From NCBI RefSeq assembly GCF_042683565.1, contig NZ_JBHUJW010000043.1:434001-498000 (forward strand): 64,000 nt of DNA. Direction: 5' to 3'. The notes beneath the pieces were generated by a model that saw nothing but the letters and a program-made list of their open reading frames with translations, had not been told where the DNA came from and did no database searches. The translations under genes were made by a program, and so were the position numbers. Origin of the DNA: Brevibacillus sp042683565 (GTDB taxonomy: Bacteria > Bacillota > Bacilli > Brevibacillales > Brevibacillaceae). This document shows positions 24,796 to 32,301 of this stretch, piece by piece; position 1 is the first letter of the stretch; each line of letters opens with the position of its first letter.

Positions 24796-26130
24796 GTGAG
24801 CAAGTACACAAAAGAAGACATTTTGCGTTTGGCACAAGAAGAGGATGTAAGATACATCCGTCTGCAGTTTACGGACTTGATGGGGGTTATCAAAAACGTT
24901 GAAATCCCTCTGTCCCAACTGCCCAAAGCCCTCGACAACAAAATGATGTTCGACGGTTCCTCGATCGAAGGCTTCGTTCGCATCGAAGAATCCGATATGT
25001 ACCTGGTGCCGGATCTTGACACATGGGTTGTATTCCCATGGGGCAACGAGCATGGCAAAGTGGCTCGCCTGATCTGTGACATCTACATGCCGGACGGCTC
25101 TCCTTTTGAAGGTGACCCTCGCCAAATCCTGAAGCGCGTCCTGAAAGAAGCAGAGGAAATGGGCTTTACCGCGTTCAACGTCGGTCCAGAGCCAGAATTT
25201 TTCCTGTTCAAACTGGACGATAAAGGCGAACCTACTCTTGATCTGAACGACCAAGGCGGCTACTTCGACTTCGCTCCTCTTGATCTGGGTGAAAACTGCC
25301 GCCGCGATATCGTGCTGACGCTGGAAAAAATGGGCTTTGAAATCGAAGCTTCCCACCATGAAGTGGCTCCAGGCCAACACGAAATCGACTTTAAATACAC
25401 GAATGCTCTGCAAGCAGCAGACCAAATCCTGACCTTCAAGCTGGTTGTCAAAACAGTGGCTCGTCAGCATGGCCTGCACGCGACTTTCATGCCGAAGCCG
25501 CTGTACGGCGTAAATGGTTCCGGTATGCACGCTCACCAATCTCTCTTCCGCGGCGATGTCAACGCATTCTACGATGAGTCTGACGAGCTCGGTTTGAGCG
25601 AAACAGCGAAGCATTACCTGGCAGGGATCTTGCTGCACGCACGCGGTTTTGCAGCGATCACCAACCCGCTGGTAAACTCCTACAAACGTCTGGTTCCTGG
25701 TTACGAAGCTCCTTGCTACGTGGCTTGGTCTGCGAAAAACCGTTCTCCGTTGATCCGCATCCCGGCTTCCCGCGGCCTGGGCACTCGTATCGAAGTGCGC
25801 AACCCGGACCCGGCTGCAAACCCGTACCTGGCTCTGGCTGTCATGCTCAAAGCAGGTCTCGACGGCATCAAAAACAAGCTGCAGGCTCCTCCGGCAGTGG
25901 ACCGCAATATCTATGTGATGAACGAGCAAGACCGCGAAGCAAACGGCATCGACAGCCTGCCAGCTACGCTGAAAGAAGCGATCGAGTGCCTGAAAGCAGA
26001 CCCGGTCATCTGCGAAGCCCTGGGCGAGCACGCACTGGTGCACTTCATCGAAGCAAAAGAAATCGAGTGGGATATGTTCCGCACACGCGTCCACGATTGG
26101 GAGCGCGAGCAGTACATGAACACTTACTAA
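24796..26130 (+). CDS. glnA: Glutamine synthetase, type I-alpha
   Basis: A 444-aa dodecameric enzyme that makes glutamine from glutamate, ammonia and ATP. Visible: MMFDGSSIEGFVRIEESDMY, the metal/glutamate site EPEFFLF, HHEVAPGQHEIDFKY, VNGSGMHAHQSLF (ATP/glutamate), NSYKRLVPGYEAP (flap) and RIPASRGLGTRIEVRNPDP. The I-alpha type is regulated by feedback inhibition and by acting as GlnR co-repressor, not by adenylylation. The start is GTG behind AGGAGGAGAGAAAT. Codon use is strongly biased, as expected for an abundant protein. Confidence 0.97.
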   Translation: MSKYTKEDILRLAQEEDVRYIRLQFTDLMGVIKNVEIPLSQLPKALDNKMMFDGSSIEGFVRIEESDMYLVPDLDTWVVFPWGNEHGKVARLICDIYMPDGSPFEGDPRQILKRVLKEAEEMGFTAFNVGPEPEFFLFKLDDKGEPTLDLNDQGGYFDFAPLDLGENCRRDIVLTLEKMGFEIEASHHEVAPGQHEIDFKYTNALQAADQILTFKLVVKTVARQHGLHATFMPKPLYGVNGSGMHAHQSLFRGDVNAFYDESDELGLSETAKHYLAGILLHARGFAAITNPLVNSYKRLVPGYEAPCYVAWSAKNRSPLIRIPASRGLGTRIEVRNPDPAANPYLALAVMLKAGLDGIKNKLQAPPAVDRNIYVMNEQDREANGIDSLPATLKEAIECLKADPVICEALGEHALVHFIEAKEIEWDMFRTRVHDWEREQYMNTY

Positions 26131-26138
26131 AAAGCGTT

Positions 26139-26172
26139 GACCCCTTGTGCCGTCTGGTGCGAGGGGTTTTTT
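26139..26172 (+). terminator. Intrinsic terminator of glnRA
   Basis: ACCCCTTG...CGAGGGGT with a loop of about 12 bases, followed by TTTTTT. Confidence 0.85.
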
Positions 26173-26324
26173 CGCTTTTGTGGGTGAAGTCAAAAAAGTA
26201 TCGGTCGTTTTGGCGGCACCCACAAATTCAATCGAATATCTTATTGCATATGTGCTTCATGTGATCGCTTCCTATTTTCTTGGTGATGTGGTCGTAAACT
26301 TCTGAGATATTCACAATACAAATA

Positions 26325-26350
26325 CCCCGGGATTAACCCGGGGACGGTCG
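26325..26350 (-). terminator. Possible terminator of the orphan gene at 26385
   Basis: CCCCGGG and CCCGGGG form a strong seven-pair stem around five bases; on the - strand it is followed by TATTTGTATTG, a weak T-rich tail. Confidence 0.5.
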
Positions 26351-26384
26351 AACATTTCCATCGCATTGACTCGTTGCATTTCGT

Positions 26385-27047
26385 TTAGTCGTTGCAGGTA
26401 TACTTAAATTCAGGGCCTGTTTGAATAAAGTAACCACTTCTCACTTGCCCTGCCCAGTTCTGCAATGCTTCCTTCCACTGGACGCTGTCAAAGAACTCAT
26501 CCACTGTTACCCCGGAAGAAGAGAACCATATGAGCGGAGTAAAAGGAGCAAGTGGCCCCACATCACCCCAAATCCCTCCTGCTGAAATGGTATCTTGCTT
26601 AACCAGAAGCAATGGAAGTCCGTATTGGTATGCCATTGCAGGTTCAATCTGCAAGAAAGGGGAATAAGGTTCGCCTTGAGCAGTTGACCTTGTTGGCTTC
26701 AGTAGAGCCGCTGCCGTACCGTAACTGGAGTTGATCATCGTGCGGATATTTTCCAGGGTAGTATTCGGGTACTGGTCGGTATTCGGGATCGTTCTGGGAA
26801 ACAGAAGTACCTTCTTGATTTCCTTGAACATTCGGATGATAAATTGTTGCTCCTGAGAGAACGGGGGCTGCGGCGGTCCGAGAGTAAACAGGTTCTGATG
26901 GCTGAAAAAAACCGGGATTCGGAAAAAAGCGCTTGCGGCATCATTTAGATCGGTCATATCTGCGTAGGCTTGTTTATACTGCTCGTTGGACGAAGTTTCC
27001 TTTGCGGGAATGTCAAGATGTTTCTCCTTCGCTTTTTCTTTACTCAA
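26385..27047 (-). CDS. Orphan protein of possible TIR/nucleoside-deoxyribosyltransferase-like fold
   Basis: A 220-aa protein I cannot place in a named family. It starts with TTG, six bases after a full GGAGGTGA ribosome site. After a charged leader (residues 1-35), the layout suggests a flavodoxin-like alpha/beta fold: strand IPVFFSH (44-50), helix FSQEQQFIIRMFKEIKK, loop, strand TAAALLKPTR (111-120), then SPFLQIEPAMAYQYGLPLLL (129-148). That last pattern, an acidic residue (E135) opening a helix followed by a G-L-P strand, recalls the catalytic Glu helix of nucleoside deoxyribosyltransferases and TIR NADases. The gene is AT-richer than its neighbours and faces core genes, which suggests transfer. 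The fold is inference. Confidence 0.45.
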   Translation of the reverse strand: MSKEKAKEKHLDIPAKETSSNEQYKQAYADMTDLNDAASAFFRIPVFFSHQNLFTLGPPQPPFSQEQQFIIRMFKEIKKVLLFPRTIPNTDQYPNTTLENIRTMINSSYGTAAALLKPTRSTAQGEPYSPFLQIEPAMAYQYGLPLLLVKQDTISAGGIWGDVGPLAPFTPLIWFSSSGVTVDEFFDSVQWKEALQNWAGQVRSGYFIQTGPEFKYTCND

Positions 27048-27333
27048 CTTGAATCACCTCCACGCGATAACATATTCTGATAGAGCGATGAAAGATTGGA
27101 CAAAAATACGCGTAAGAAAAAAATGGTTACTACTCTATGAGGGATGAGTCATTCGCGTAAGTAAAAACGGTTGGAAACTGGATGATGACAGAGTGCGACG
27201 GTATACACTTTCTACATCCCGAAACTGTGGCAACGGGTTCTGCAAAGTCCGTTTGTGGGGATGTCTCGATTGCAGATGAAGCTGCAACGAAACCGAGCGT
27301 CACACGTATACCTTACAAAGAGGAGGGGTGGCT
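27048..27333. other. AT-rich divergent intergenic region with an imperfect direct repeat
   Basis: About 285 bases between the divergent orphan gene and the DUF456 gene. Two imperfect copies of a CGCGTAAG-A-rich-GGTT element lie at 27109-27128 and 27154-27172. No other gene is supported. Confidence 0.55.
27109..27172 (+). repeat. Imperfect direct repeat, two copies 45 bases apart
   Basis: Copies at 27109-27128 and 27154-27172 share CGCGTAAG, five or more A residues and GGTT. They could bind a regulator of either flanking gene. Confidence 0.5.
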
Positions 27334-27819
27334 GTGGAAATCTTGTTGTGGGTTCTTGTCGCGGCACTGTTCGTGCTAAGCATCGCAGGCATTTTTCTCC
27401 CGGTGTTGCCGGATACGATATTGTTGTGGGGAGGATTTTTGCTCTACCAGTTTTTCATCGCGGAACCGGGGTCCGAGCTGCCTGCGTCGTTTTGGTGGGG
27501 AATGGCGGCCATGAGCGTGCTTTTATACGGGGCGGACTTGCTTACGAACATGTATTTCGTCAAGAGATACGGCGGCTCGAAATGGTCTTCGCTGGCGGCA
27601 GTTCTCGGTATTCTGATAGGGATTTTTGCTTTCCCGCCGCTGGGCATGATCATTTTGCCCTTCGTCTTCGTCGTCCTGGTTGAGTTGTTCGTGCAACAGC
27701 AGCCGCTGGAGCGGGCGATCAAGGCGGGCTTCGGCTCGCTGGTCGGGTTTTTTGGCAGCGCCGTGGTCAAAGTGGTGCTGCAGGTGACGATGATCATCTG
27801 GTTCTTCCTGGCGATGTAA
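27334..27819 (+). CDS. DUF456 family membrane protein (YqgC-like)
   Basis: A 161-aa membrane protein with four or five hydrophobic helices. It begins VEILLWVLVAALFVLSIAGIFLPVLPDTILLWGG, in which the proline-rich IFLPVLPDT motif is typical of DUF456. GLY-rich loops follow (GILIGIFAFPPLGMIILPF and AGFGSLVGFFGSAVVKVVLQ). Function unknown. The GTG at 27334 is preferred over one at 27328 because GAGGAGGG lies six bases upstream of it and abuts the other. Confidence 0.8.
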   Translation: MEILLWVLVAALFVLSIAGIFLPVLPDTILLWGGFLLYQFFIAEPGSELPASFWWGMAAMSVLLYGADLLTNMYFVKRYGGSKWSSLAAVLGILIGIFAFPPLGMIILPFVFVVLVELFVQQQPLERAIKAGFGSLVGFFGSAVVKVVLQVTMIIWFFLAM

Positions 27820-27979
27820 GGACAGCCGGAAGTTTGCGGCTGTGTCGGCGATGGCAGGAAGTCGCGCGGCGGCTGGTCAAAACGCCAACGGACTTTGTGA
27901 CAGGTCGTGGACCTAGATAAAAGTGACGGCGTTTGCATAATTGACGGAAATAACAAAATCGCCACGTCTATTTCAAAGA

Positions 27980-28010
27980 AAAAAGGACAGCCTCAGCTGC
28001 CCTTTTTCCT
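27980..28010 (-). terminator. Intrinsic terminator of lexA
   Basis: On the - strand AAAAGGGCAG...CTGTCCTTTTTT with a six-base loop, just after the lexA stop codon. Confidence 0.8.
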
Positions 28011-28020
28011 TTTTATGCGA

Positions 28021-28644
28021 TTAGTGGATGAGGCGGTAGACGCCGATGACTTTGCCCAGAACGGTGACAGAGTCCAGAATGATCGGCTCCATCGTCGCGT
28101 TTTCCGGCTGCAGGCGGAAGTGGTTTTTCTCTTTGAAGAAGCGCTTGACTGTAGCTTCGTCTTCATCTGTCATGGCGACGACGATATCCCCGTTGTTAGC
28201 AACGTTCTGCTGGCGCACGATCACGTAATCACCGTCGAGGATGCCAGCTTCGATCATGCTGTTTCCGGAGACGCGGAGCATGTACACCTTGTCCGAGGTA
28301 ACAATATTTTCCGGAAGCGGGAAGTACTCTTCTACATCTTCAATCGCGGTGATCGGTTGTCCGGCTGTGACTTTCCCGATGACGGGCACGCGAACCACGG
28401 AATCTTCAAAATCATCCTGGAAGCGGTCATCCTCGGACAACAGCTCGATTGCGCGAGGTTTGGTAGGGTCGCGGCGGATCAAGCCTTTCTTTTCCAGGCG
28501 AGCCAAGTGTCCGTGGACGGTAGAGCTGGATGCAAGTCCGACAGCCTCTCCGATCTCCCGTACGGAAGGCGGATATCCTTTGTCGCGCACTTCTTTCCGG
28601 ATGAAATCAATGATAGCCTGCTGTCGATTTGATAGTTTTGACAT
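28021..28644 (-). CDS. lexA: SOS repressor LexA
   Basis: A 207-aa repressor of DNA-damage genes. The N-terminal winged helix reads LSNRQQAIIDFIRKEVRDKG and PPSVREIGEAVGLASSSTVH. The self-cleavage site is the Ala-Gly bond in GKVTAGQP; the catalytic serine lies in RVSGNSMIEAGI and the lysine in EATVKRFF. The ATG at 28644 follows GAGGTGTCTTCT. The divergent gene is yneA, and LexA boxes lie between them, so LexA controls both. Confidence 0.96.
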   Translation of the reverse strand: MSKLSNRQQAIIDFIRKEVRDKGYPPSVREIGEAVGLASSSTVHGHLARLEKKGLIRRDPTKPRAIELLSEDDRFQDDFEDSVVRVPVIGKVTAGQPITAIEDVEEYFPLPENIVTSDKVYMLRVSGNSMIEAGILDGDYVIVRQQNVANNGDIVVAMTDEDEATVKRFFKEKNHFRLQPENATMEPIILDSVTVLGKVIGVYRLIH

Positions 28645-28664
28645 AGAAGACACCTCGGTTTTCT

Positions 28665-28787
28665 CGAACATGTTTTCCTATATTATACCATGGGAGCTTG
28701 CGTTCGACAAACATAAGTTCGATTATTTGTTGACATGAACATACGTTCTCCTTTATGATGGAAACAAGAAAACAGAACGTACGTTTG
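28665..28787. promoter_or_regulatory. lexA/yneA divergent promoters with LexA (SOS) boxes
   Basis: LexA boxes of the Bacillus type CGAACRNRYGTTYC are seen at 28665-28678 (one mismatch, next to the lexA start site), 28736-28749 (GAACATACGTTC core, inside the yneA spacer) and 28774-28787 (GAACGTACGTTT core, just downstream of the yneA -10). A weaker match lies at 28708-28721. The yneA promoter is TTGACA (28730-28735) with an 18-base spacer and TATGAT; the lexA promoter on the - strand is TTGTCG, 17 bases, TATAAT (28682-28687). Confidence 0.8.
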
Positions 28788-28801
28788 CAGGAGGGATTCA
28801 T

Positions 28802-29164
28802 GTGTCTGTCATGACTGTACATAACCGCTTTGAGAAACAGGAAGTCGAGAAAAAGCCGCTTCGCCGCGCAAGATTGGGGATCACTCGAGGTCATGCGATT
28901 TTGTTCCTCGCCACCTTCGCTCTCTTTTTTTACTTGCTGACCGAACTGGTGTTTGCTTCTGGCACTGAAGAGGCATTGCCGGTAAAAGAGGTTACGGTGC
29001 GGGCAGGAGACAGCCTGTGGAGGCTGGCGACCCGTTATCAGGAAGAGGCGCACATGGATGTGGCTGAGCTTGTGACGGCGATCCGGGAGGCGAACGAGCT
29101 GGAGAGCGTGATCATTTATCCCGGGCAGAACCTGAAGATTCCGCTTGCAGCCGCTGCCGAGTGA
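28802..29164 (+). CDS. yneA: SOS cell-division suppressor YneA, LysM protein
   Basis: A 120-aa membrane-anchored protein. A basic cytoplasmic start is followed by one membrane helix (HAILFLATFALFFYLLTELV, about residues 36-57) and an external LysM domain (VTVRAGDSLWRLATRYQEEA to YPGQNLKIP, about 67-114). YneA blocks division while DNA is repaired and is degraded afterwards. Start GTG behind GGAGGGATTCAT. Divergent from lexA with LexA boxes in its promoter, as in B. subtilis. Confidence 0.9.
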   Translation: MSVMTVHNRFEKQEVEKKPLRRARLGITRGHAILFLATFALFFYLLTELVFASGTEEALPVKEVTVRAGDSLWRLATRYQEEAHMDVAELVTAIREANELESVIIYPGQNLKIPLAAAAE

Positions 29165-29184
29165 GGGGCGGGTGTCCGATCTGC

Positions 29185-29212
29185 TTGCGTCGTGTACATG
29201 TTGTGGTATAAT
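29185..29212 (+). promoter_or_regulatory. Promoter of ynzC
   Basis: TTGCGT, 16-base spacer, TATAAT with an extended TG motif (GTGGTATAAT). It lies 37 bases before the ynzC GTG. Confidence 0.6.
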
Positions 29213-29248
29213 GGAGCGGCATTACTTACAGGTGGGGAGGAACCGGTC

Positions 29249-29446
29249 GTGGTATCTGATGCAGAAATCAAGCGGATTAATGAATTGGCGAAAAAATCCA
29301 AGGAATCCGGGTTGACCGATGAAGAAAGGTTCGAACAAAAGCAGCTTCGCCAAAAGTATATCGACGCCGTAAAGATGTCGCTGAAGGCGAATCTGGATTC
29401 GATCCGCTATGTGGAAGACCTTGAAGAAAATGACCGAAAACAGTAA
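29249..29446 (+). CDS. ynzC: DUF896 protein YnzC
   Basis: A 65-aa two-helix protein: VSDAEIKRINELAKKSKESG, then LTDEERFEQKQLRQKYIDA and VKMSLKANLDSIRYV, the standard DUF896 pattern. B. subtilis ynzC lies in the same LexA-controlled neighbourhood. Function is not settled. The GTG at 29249 follows GGGAGG; a longer frame to 29192 overlaps the promoter. Confidence 0.88.
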   Translation: MVSDAEIKRINELAKKSKESGLTDEERFEQKQLRQKYIDAVKMSLKANLDSIRYVEDLEENDRKQ

Positions 29447-29465
29447 GATATCATGTGTTGATAAC

Positions 29466-29502
29466 AAAGACATCCTTGCTTGACGCCGGGATGTCTTTTT
29501 AT
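29466..29502 (+). terminator. Intrinsic terminator of ynzC
   Basis: AAAGACATCC/GGATGTCTTT, a ten-pair stem, followed by TTATT. Confidence 0.88.
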
Positions 29503-29593
29503 TCCGAAATCGGGGAGCGGGTTTGAGTTACATGTTGCTTGGCTGTCAGTGGAGCCAGCCGTTTGATAGCGAGGAACGAGGGGAGGGACGGGT

Positions 29594-31834
29594 ATGAGTA
29601 CCCAGCATCGGGATTACGAACAGGAACAGAAGAAGCTCGATGAAACGATCGCGATCATCGACAGGGAAATCGCGCAATTGCGCGAGGATATTCGGGAAGC
29701 GACGGACGATTACGTAAAGCAGGTCGTGAATTCCAAAAAGGCAAAAGACTTGCGATACCTGGAAGATCAGGGGCGCGAGAAGCCTTACTTTGGCAGGGTT
29801 GATTTTCTGAAAGACGAAGTATACGAACTCGATCAGGTGTACATAGGCAAACGGGGGATTGTGCGCAGTGACACGTTTGACTCGGTCGTCGTGGACTGGA
29901 GGGCGCCAATTGCCAGTCTGTATTACTCCGGGGAAAGTAAGGATGCTTTTTACCGGATGGGACGAGAAATTGTGCGTGGGGAAGTTACCTTGAAGCGCAA
30001 TTTTGCCATCGAAAACGGGAAAATCACAGGGATCTACGACGGAGCGGTAAAAGAAACGATTCATCGGGAAATGAGCGATCCCGACGATTTCTTGCAGGAA
30101 GGCTTCATCGACGAGTTTCTCGCGGCCAATCTCAATCAGACCAATGACAGCCGTCTGAAAGATATCGTGGCGACGATCCAGTCGGAGCAAAACGACATTA
30201 TCCGGGCAGAAAAAGAACGCCCCATCGTCGTCCAGGGGGTAGCAGGCAGCGGAAAAACGACCATTGCGCTGCACAGGCTGTCGTATTTGATCTACAACTA
30301 TCAGGATACGATGATGTCGAAAAAGTTCATGGTGTTTGCACCTAACCGGATGTTCCTTACGTACATCTCGGACGTCTTGCCGGAATTGGGCGTGGATGAT
30401 GTCCAGCAATCGACCTTCGTAGATTGGGCTGCACGCCTCGTCAAGCCGCTTTTGCCCAAGGGCTGGAGAATCCTTAGCCCGGACAAACCGCTTTCGCTGT
30501 TTTTTGAAGACGGACAGGACGTGCGGGAGCAGGAGCTTGCGCGCAACAGGCTGTGCTTCAAAGGCTCGCTTGCGTGCAAGGATGCGCTGGAGCAGTACAT
30601 CCGCTTCGTCATCGAGACGAGGATTCCGTTCAAAAAGCTGAGCTTTCAATACAGCAAAACCAAGCAAGTCTTTACGATCAGCGGCGATTTCATCCGCCAG
30701 AGCTTTCTGCAGCAATTTGCCAACCTGCCGTACCAACGCAGGCTGGATGCGCTGCGCAAGCATCTCAAGCAGGAAATGAACAAGCAGATGTTCGCGCATT
30801 TGCGAGAGATGAAGATTGATTTGGACAAACAGGGTCTGGCCAGGTTTGAAAAGATGCTGGAGCAAATTCTCGACCAGTACATGTCTTCCTTTCCACAGCT
30901 CGATGTGTTTGCTGCCTACAAGGAATTGATGACGGAGGAGAGCCTGCTGCGGCAACTGGTCTCTCACGAAGTCGACGATGCAGTCTTGCGTGATGTCTGC
31001 CAATCTTCCCGCGCCCTGTTTGCCGAGGAGCGGCTGGAGACCGAGGATATTGCTCCTTTGCTCTACTTGCAGCACATTGTCGAAGGGATGAGCAAAGCGG
31101 AGCACTTCGACCATACCGTGATCGACGAGGCGCAAGACTTGAGCGCGCTGGAAATCGCAGTCGTTGCATTGGCGACGAAAAATCAGTCGCTGACGATCGT
31201 CGGGGATATTGCCCAAGGGATTCATTCGTACCGCGGCATTCACGCCTGGGAGGAGCTGACTGCGGGCGTTTTTCAAACGATGCGGCCTGCCTATTACACT
31301 TTGTCGCAAAGCTATCGTTCGACCATTGAGATCATGCGCTGCGCCAATGAAGTGCTGCGGCAAATCGAGCTTCCCGAGACGGTGCTTGCGAAGCCGGTCC
31401 TGCGTCACGGAGAAAAGCCTGTCATGGTCATCGCTGAAACTCGCACCGAGCTGTGGCAGGACGTGGCCGAACGCGTCGCTTCGTTCCAGGCAAGCGGCTT
31501 CCAGACGATTGCGATCGTCACCAAGACAATTGGGGCGAGCAAAAAAGCATTCAAAGGGTTGCAGGACAAAGTCGCTGAGCTTACACTCCTTAGCAGCAAA
31601 GACAGCCAGTTTCCAGGCGGCGTCACCGTCATGCCGGCTTTTTTGACCAAAGGGCTGCAATTTGATGTGGTCATTTTAATCGACGTTGAATTGTACTCGG
31701 ACTCCGAACGGGATGCCAAGCTGCTTTATGTGGCGATGACACGCCCTGTGCACCGGCTGGTCATGACGCATATCGAGGGCAGCGTGCCGGCGCTATTGCA
31801 AGAGCTGCCTGACGAACTATATACCCGGGCGTAA
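29594..31834 (+). CDS. helD: RNA polymerase recycling ATPase HelD
   Basis: A 746-aa UvrD-like helicase-fold ATPase. HelD enters the channels of stalled RNA polymerase and releases it from DNA. The N-terminal coiled-coil arm (EQEQKKLDETIAIIDREIAQ) is followed by GRVDFL and VVDWRAPIASLYYSG, typical of this family, Walker A VQGVAGSGKTTIALHRLSYL (about residues 211-230), VIDEAQDLSALE, TIVGDIAQGIHSYRG and a C-terminal VAMTRPVHRLVMTH. It starts ATG behind GAGGGGAGGGACGGGT. B. subtilis HelD is 774 aa. Confidence 0.92.
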   Translation: MSTQHRDYEQEQKKLDETIAIIDREIAQLREDIREATDDYVKQVVNSKKAKDLRYLEDQGREKPYFGRVDFLKDEVYELDQVYIGKRGIVRSDTFDSVVVDWRAPIASLYYSGESKDAFYRMGREIVRGEVTLKRNFAIENGKITGIYDGAVKETIHREMSDPDDFLQEGFIDEFLAANLNQTNDSRLKDIVATIQSEQNDIIRAEKERPIVVQGVAGSGKTTIALHRLSYLIYNYQDTMMSKKFMVFAPNRMFLTYISDVLPELGVDDVQQSTFVDWAARLVKPLLPKGWRILSPDKPLSLFFEDGQDVREQELARNRLCFKGSLACKDALEQYIRFVIETRIPFKKLSFQYSKTKQVFTISGDFIRQSFLQQFANLPYQRRLDALRKHLKQEMNKQMFAHLREMKIDLDKQGLARFEKMLEQILDQYMSSFPQLDVFAAYKELMTEESLLRQLVSHEVDDAVLRDVCQSSRALFAEERLETEDIAPLLYLQHIVEGMSKAEHFDHTVIDEAQDLSALEIAVVALATKNQSLTIVGDIAQGIHSYRGIHAWEELTAGVFQTMRPAYYTLSQSYRSTIEIMRCANEVLRQIELPETVLAKPVLRHGEKPVMVIAETRTELWQDVAERVASFQASGFQTIAIVTKTIGASKKAFKGLQDKVAELTLLSSKDSQFPGGVTVMPAFLTKGLQFDVVILIDVELYSDSERDAKLLYVAMTRPVHRLVMTHIEGSVPALLQELPDELYTRA

Positions 31835-31850
31835 GTCCTTTCTAAAAGCA

Positions 31851-31888
31851 AACCCCCTGCCAATCTGGCAAGGGGCTTCTTCCTTTTT
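31851..31888 (+). terminator. Bidirectional terminator between helD and the HesB-like gene
   Basis: CCCCCTGCCA/TGGCAAGGGG with a three-base loop, followed by a T-rich stretch on the + strand and flanked by AAAGCAAA on the other, so it may serve both convergent genes. Confidence 0.75.
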
Positions 31889-32189
31889 AGTGGTCGCCGG
31901 TATTTCCTTTGGAAGGATTGGTGATGACAAAGCCCTCTTCCGGCAAGTACAGGTAATCGAGGATAATCCCGTCCAACAATGGTTCATTCTTCTTCACAAT
32001 GACGTCAATCTCTTTGTCTGTGGAGATGACTTCGTCTTCTGCGGTAGGTTTGTCCAGCGCGAGACCGTAATGCGCATGGTCGCCGTGAGCATGTGTGATG
32101 TAGACGCGAAGCTTCAACTCTTTGTCTTCTTCTTGCTCCATGATCGTTTTCAATTGTTTCGCTGCATTGCGCGTGATTTTCACGTTCAT
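31887..32189 (-). CDS. HesB/IscA-like protein without cysteines
   Basis: A 100-aa protein with the A-type scaffold layout: MNVKITRNAAKQLKTIMEQE, a beta-rich centre, and LYLPEEGFVITNPSKGNTGDH. Canonical IscA/HesB proteins bind iron or Fe-S clusters through three cysteines; this one has none, and the usual CGCG-type C-terminal site is replaced by NPSKGN. It also contains THAHGDHAHYGLALD, which by chance or design looks like the HxHxDH motif of metallo-beta-lactamases. AGGAGA precedes the ATG. It may bind a metal through histidines or be a non-catalytic relative. Confidence 0.65.
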   Translation of the reverse strand: MNVKITRNAAKQLKTIMEQEEDKELKLRVYITHAHGDHAHYGLALDKPTAEDEVISTDKEIDVIVKKNEPLLDGIILDYLYLPEEGFVITNPSKGNTGDH

Positions 32190-32301
32190 TGGACAGGTCT
32201 CCTAACATTTGTGTATGTACCTCCTCCATATTAGCAAAGAGGTAATTCCGGTTGCAATGTGGAAAGTGTACAGATCCGTGACAATGAAGGGAAGAGAAAC
32301 C

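Noticed and set aside
24082..26223. A 713-codon - strand open frame opposite glnR-glnA
   Set aside because: Same cause: antisense to highly expressed genes, no ribosome site, no recognisable domain.
29546..31660. A 704-codon - strand open frame opposite helD
   Set aside because: Antisense shadow; no domain and low-quality composition.
31887..32189. Metallo-beta-lactamase call for the protein with THAHGDHAH
   Set aside because: Only 100 residues and HesB-like at both ends; there is no room for an MBL fold and no further metal ligands.
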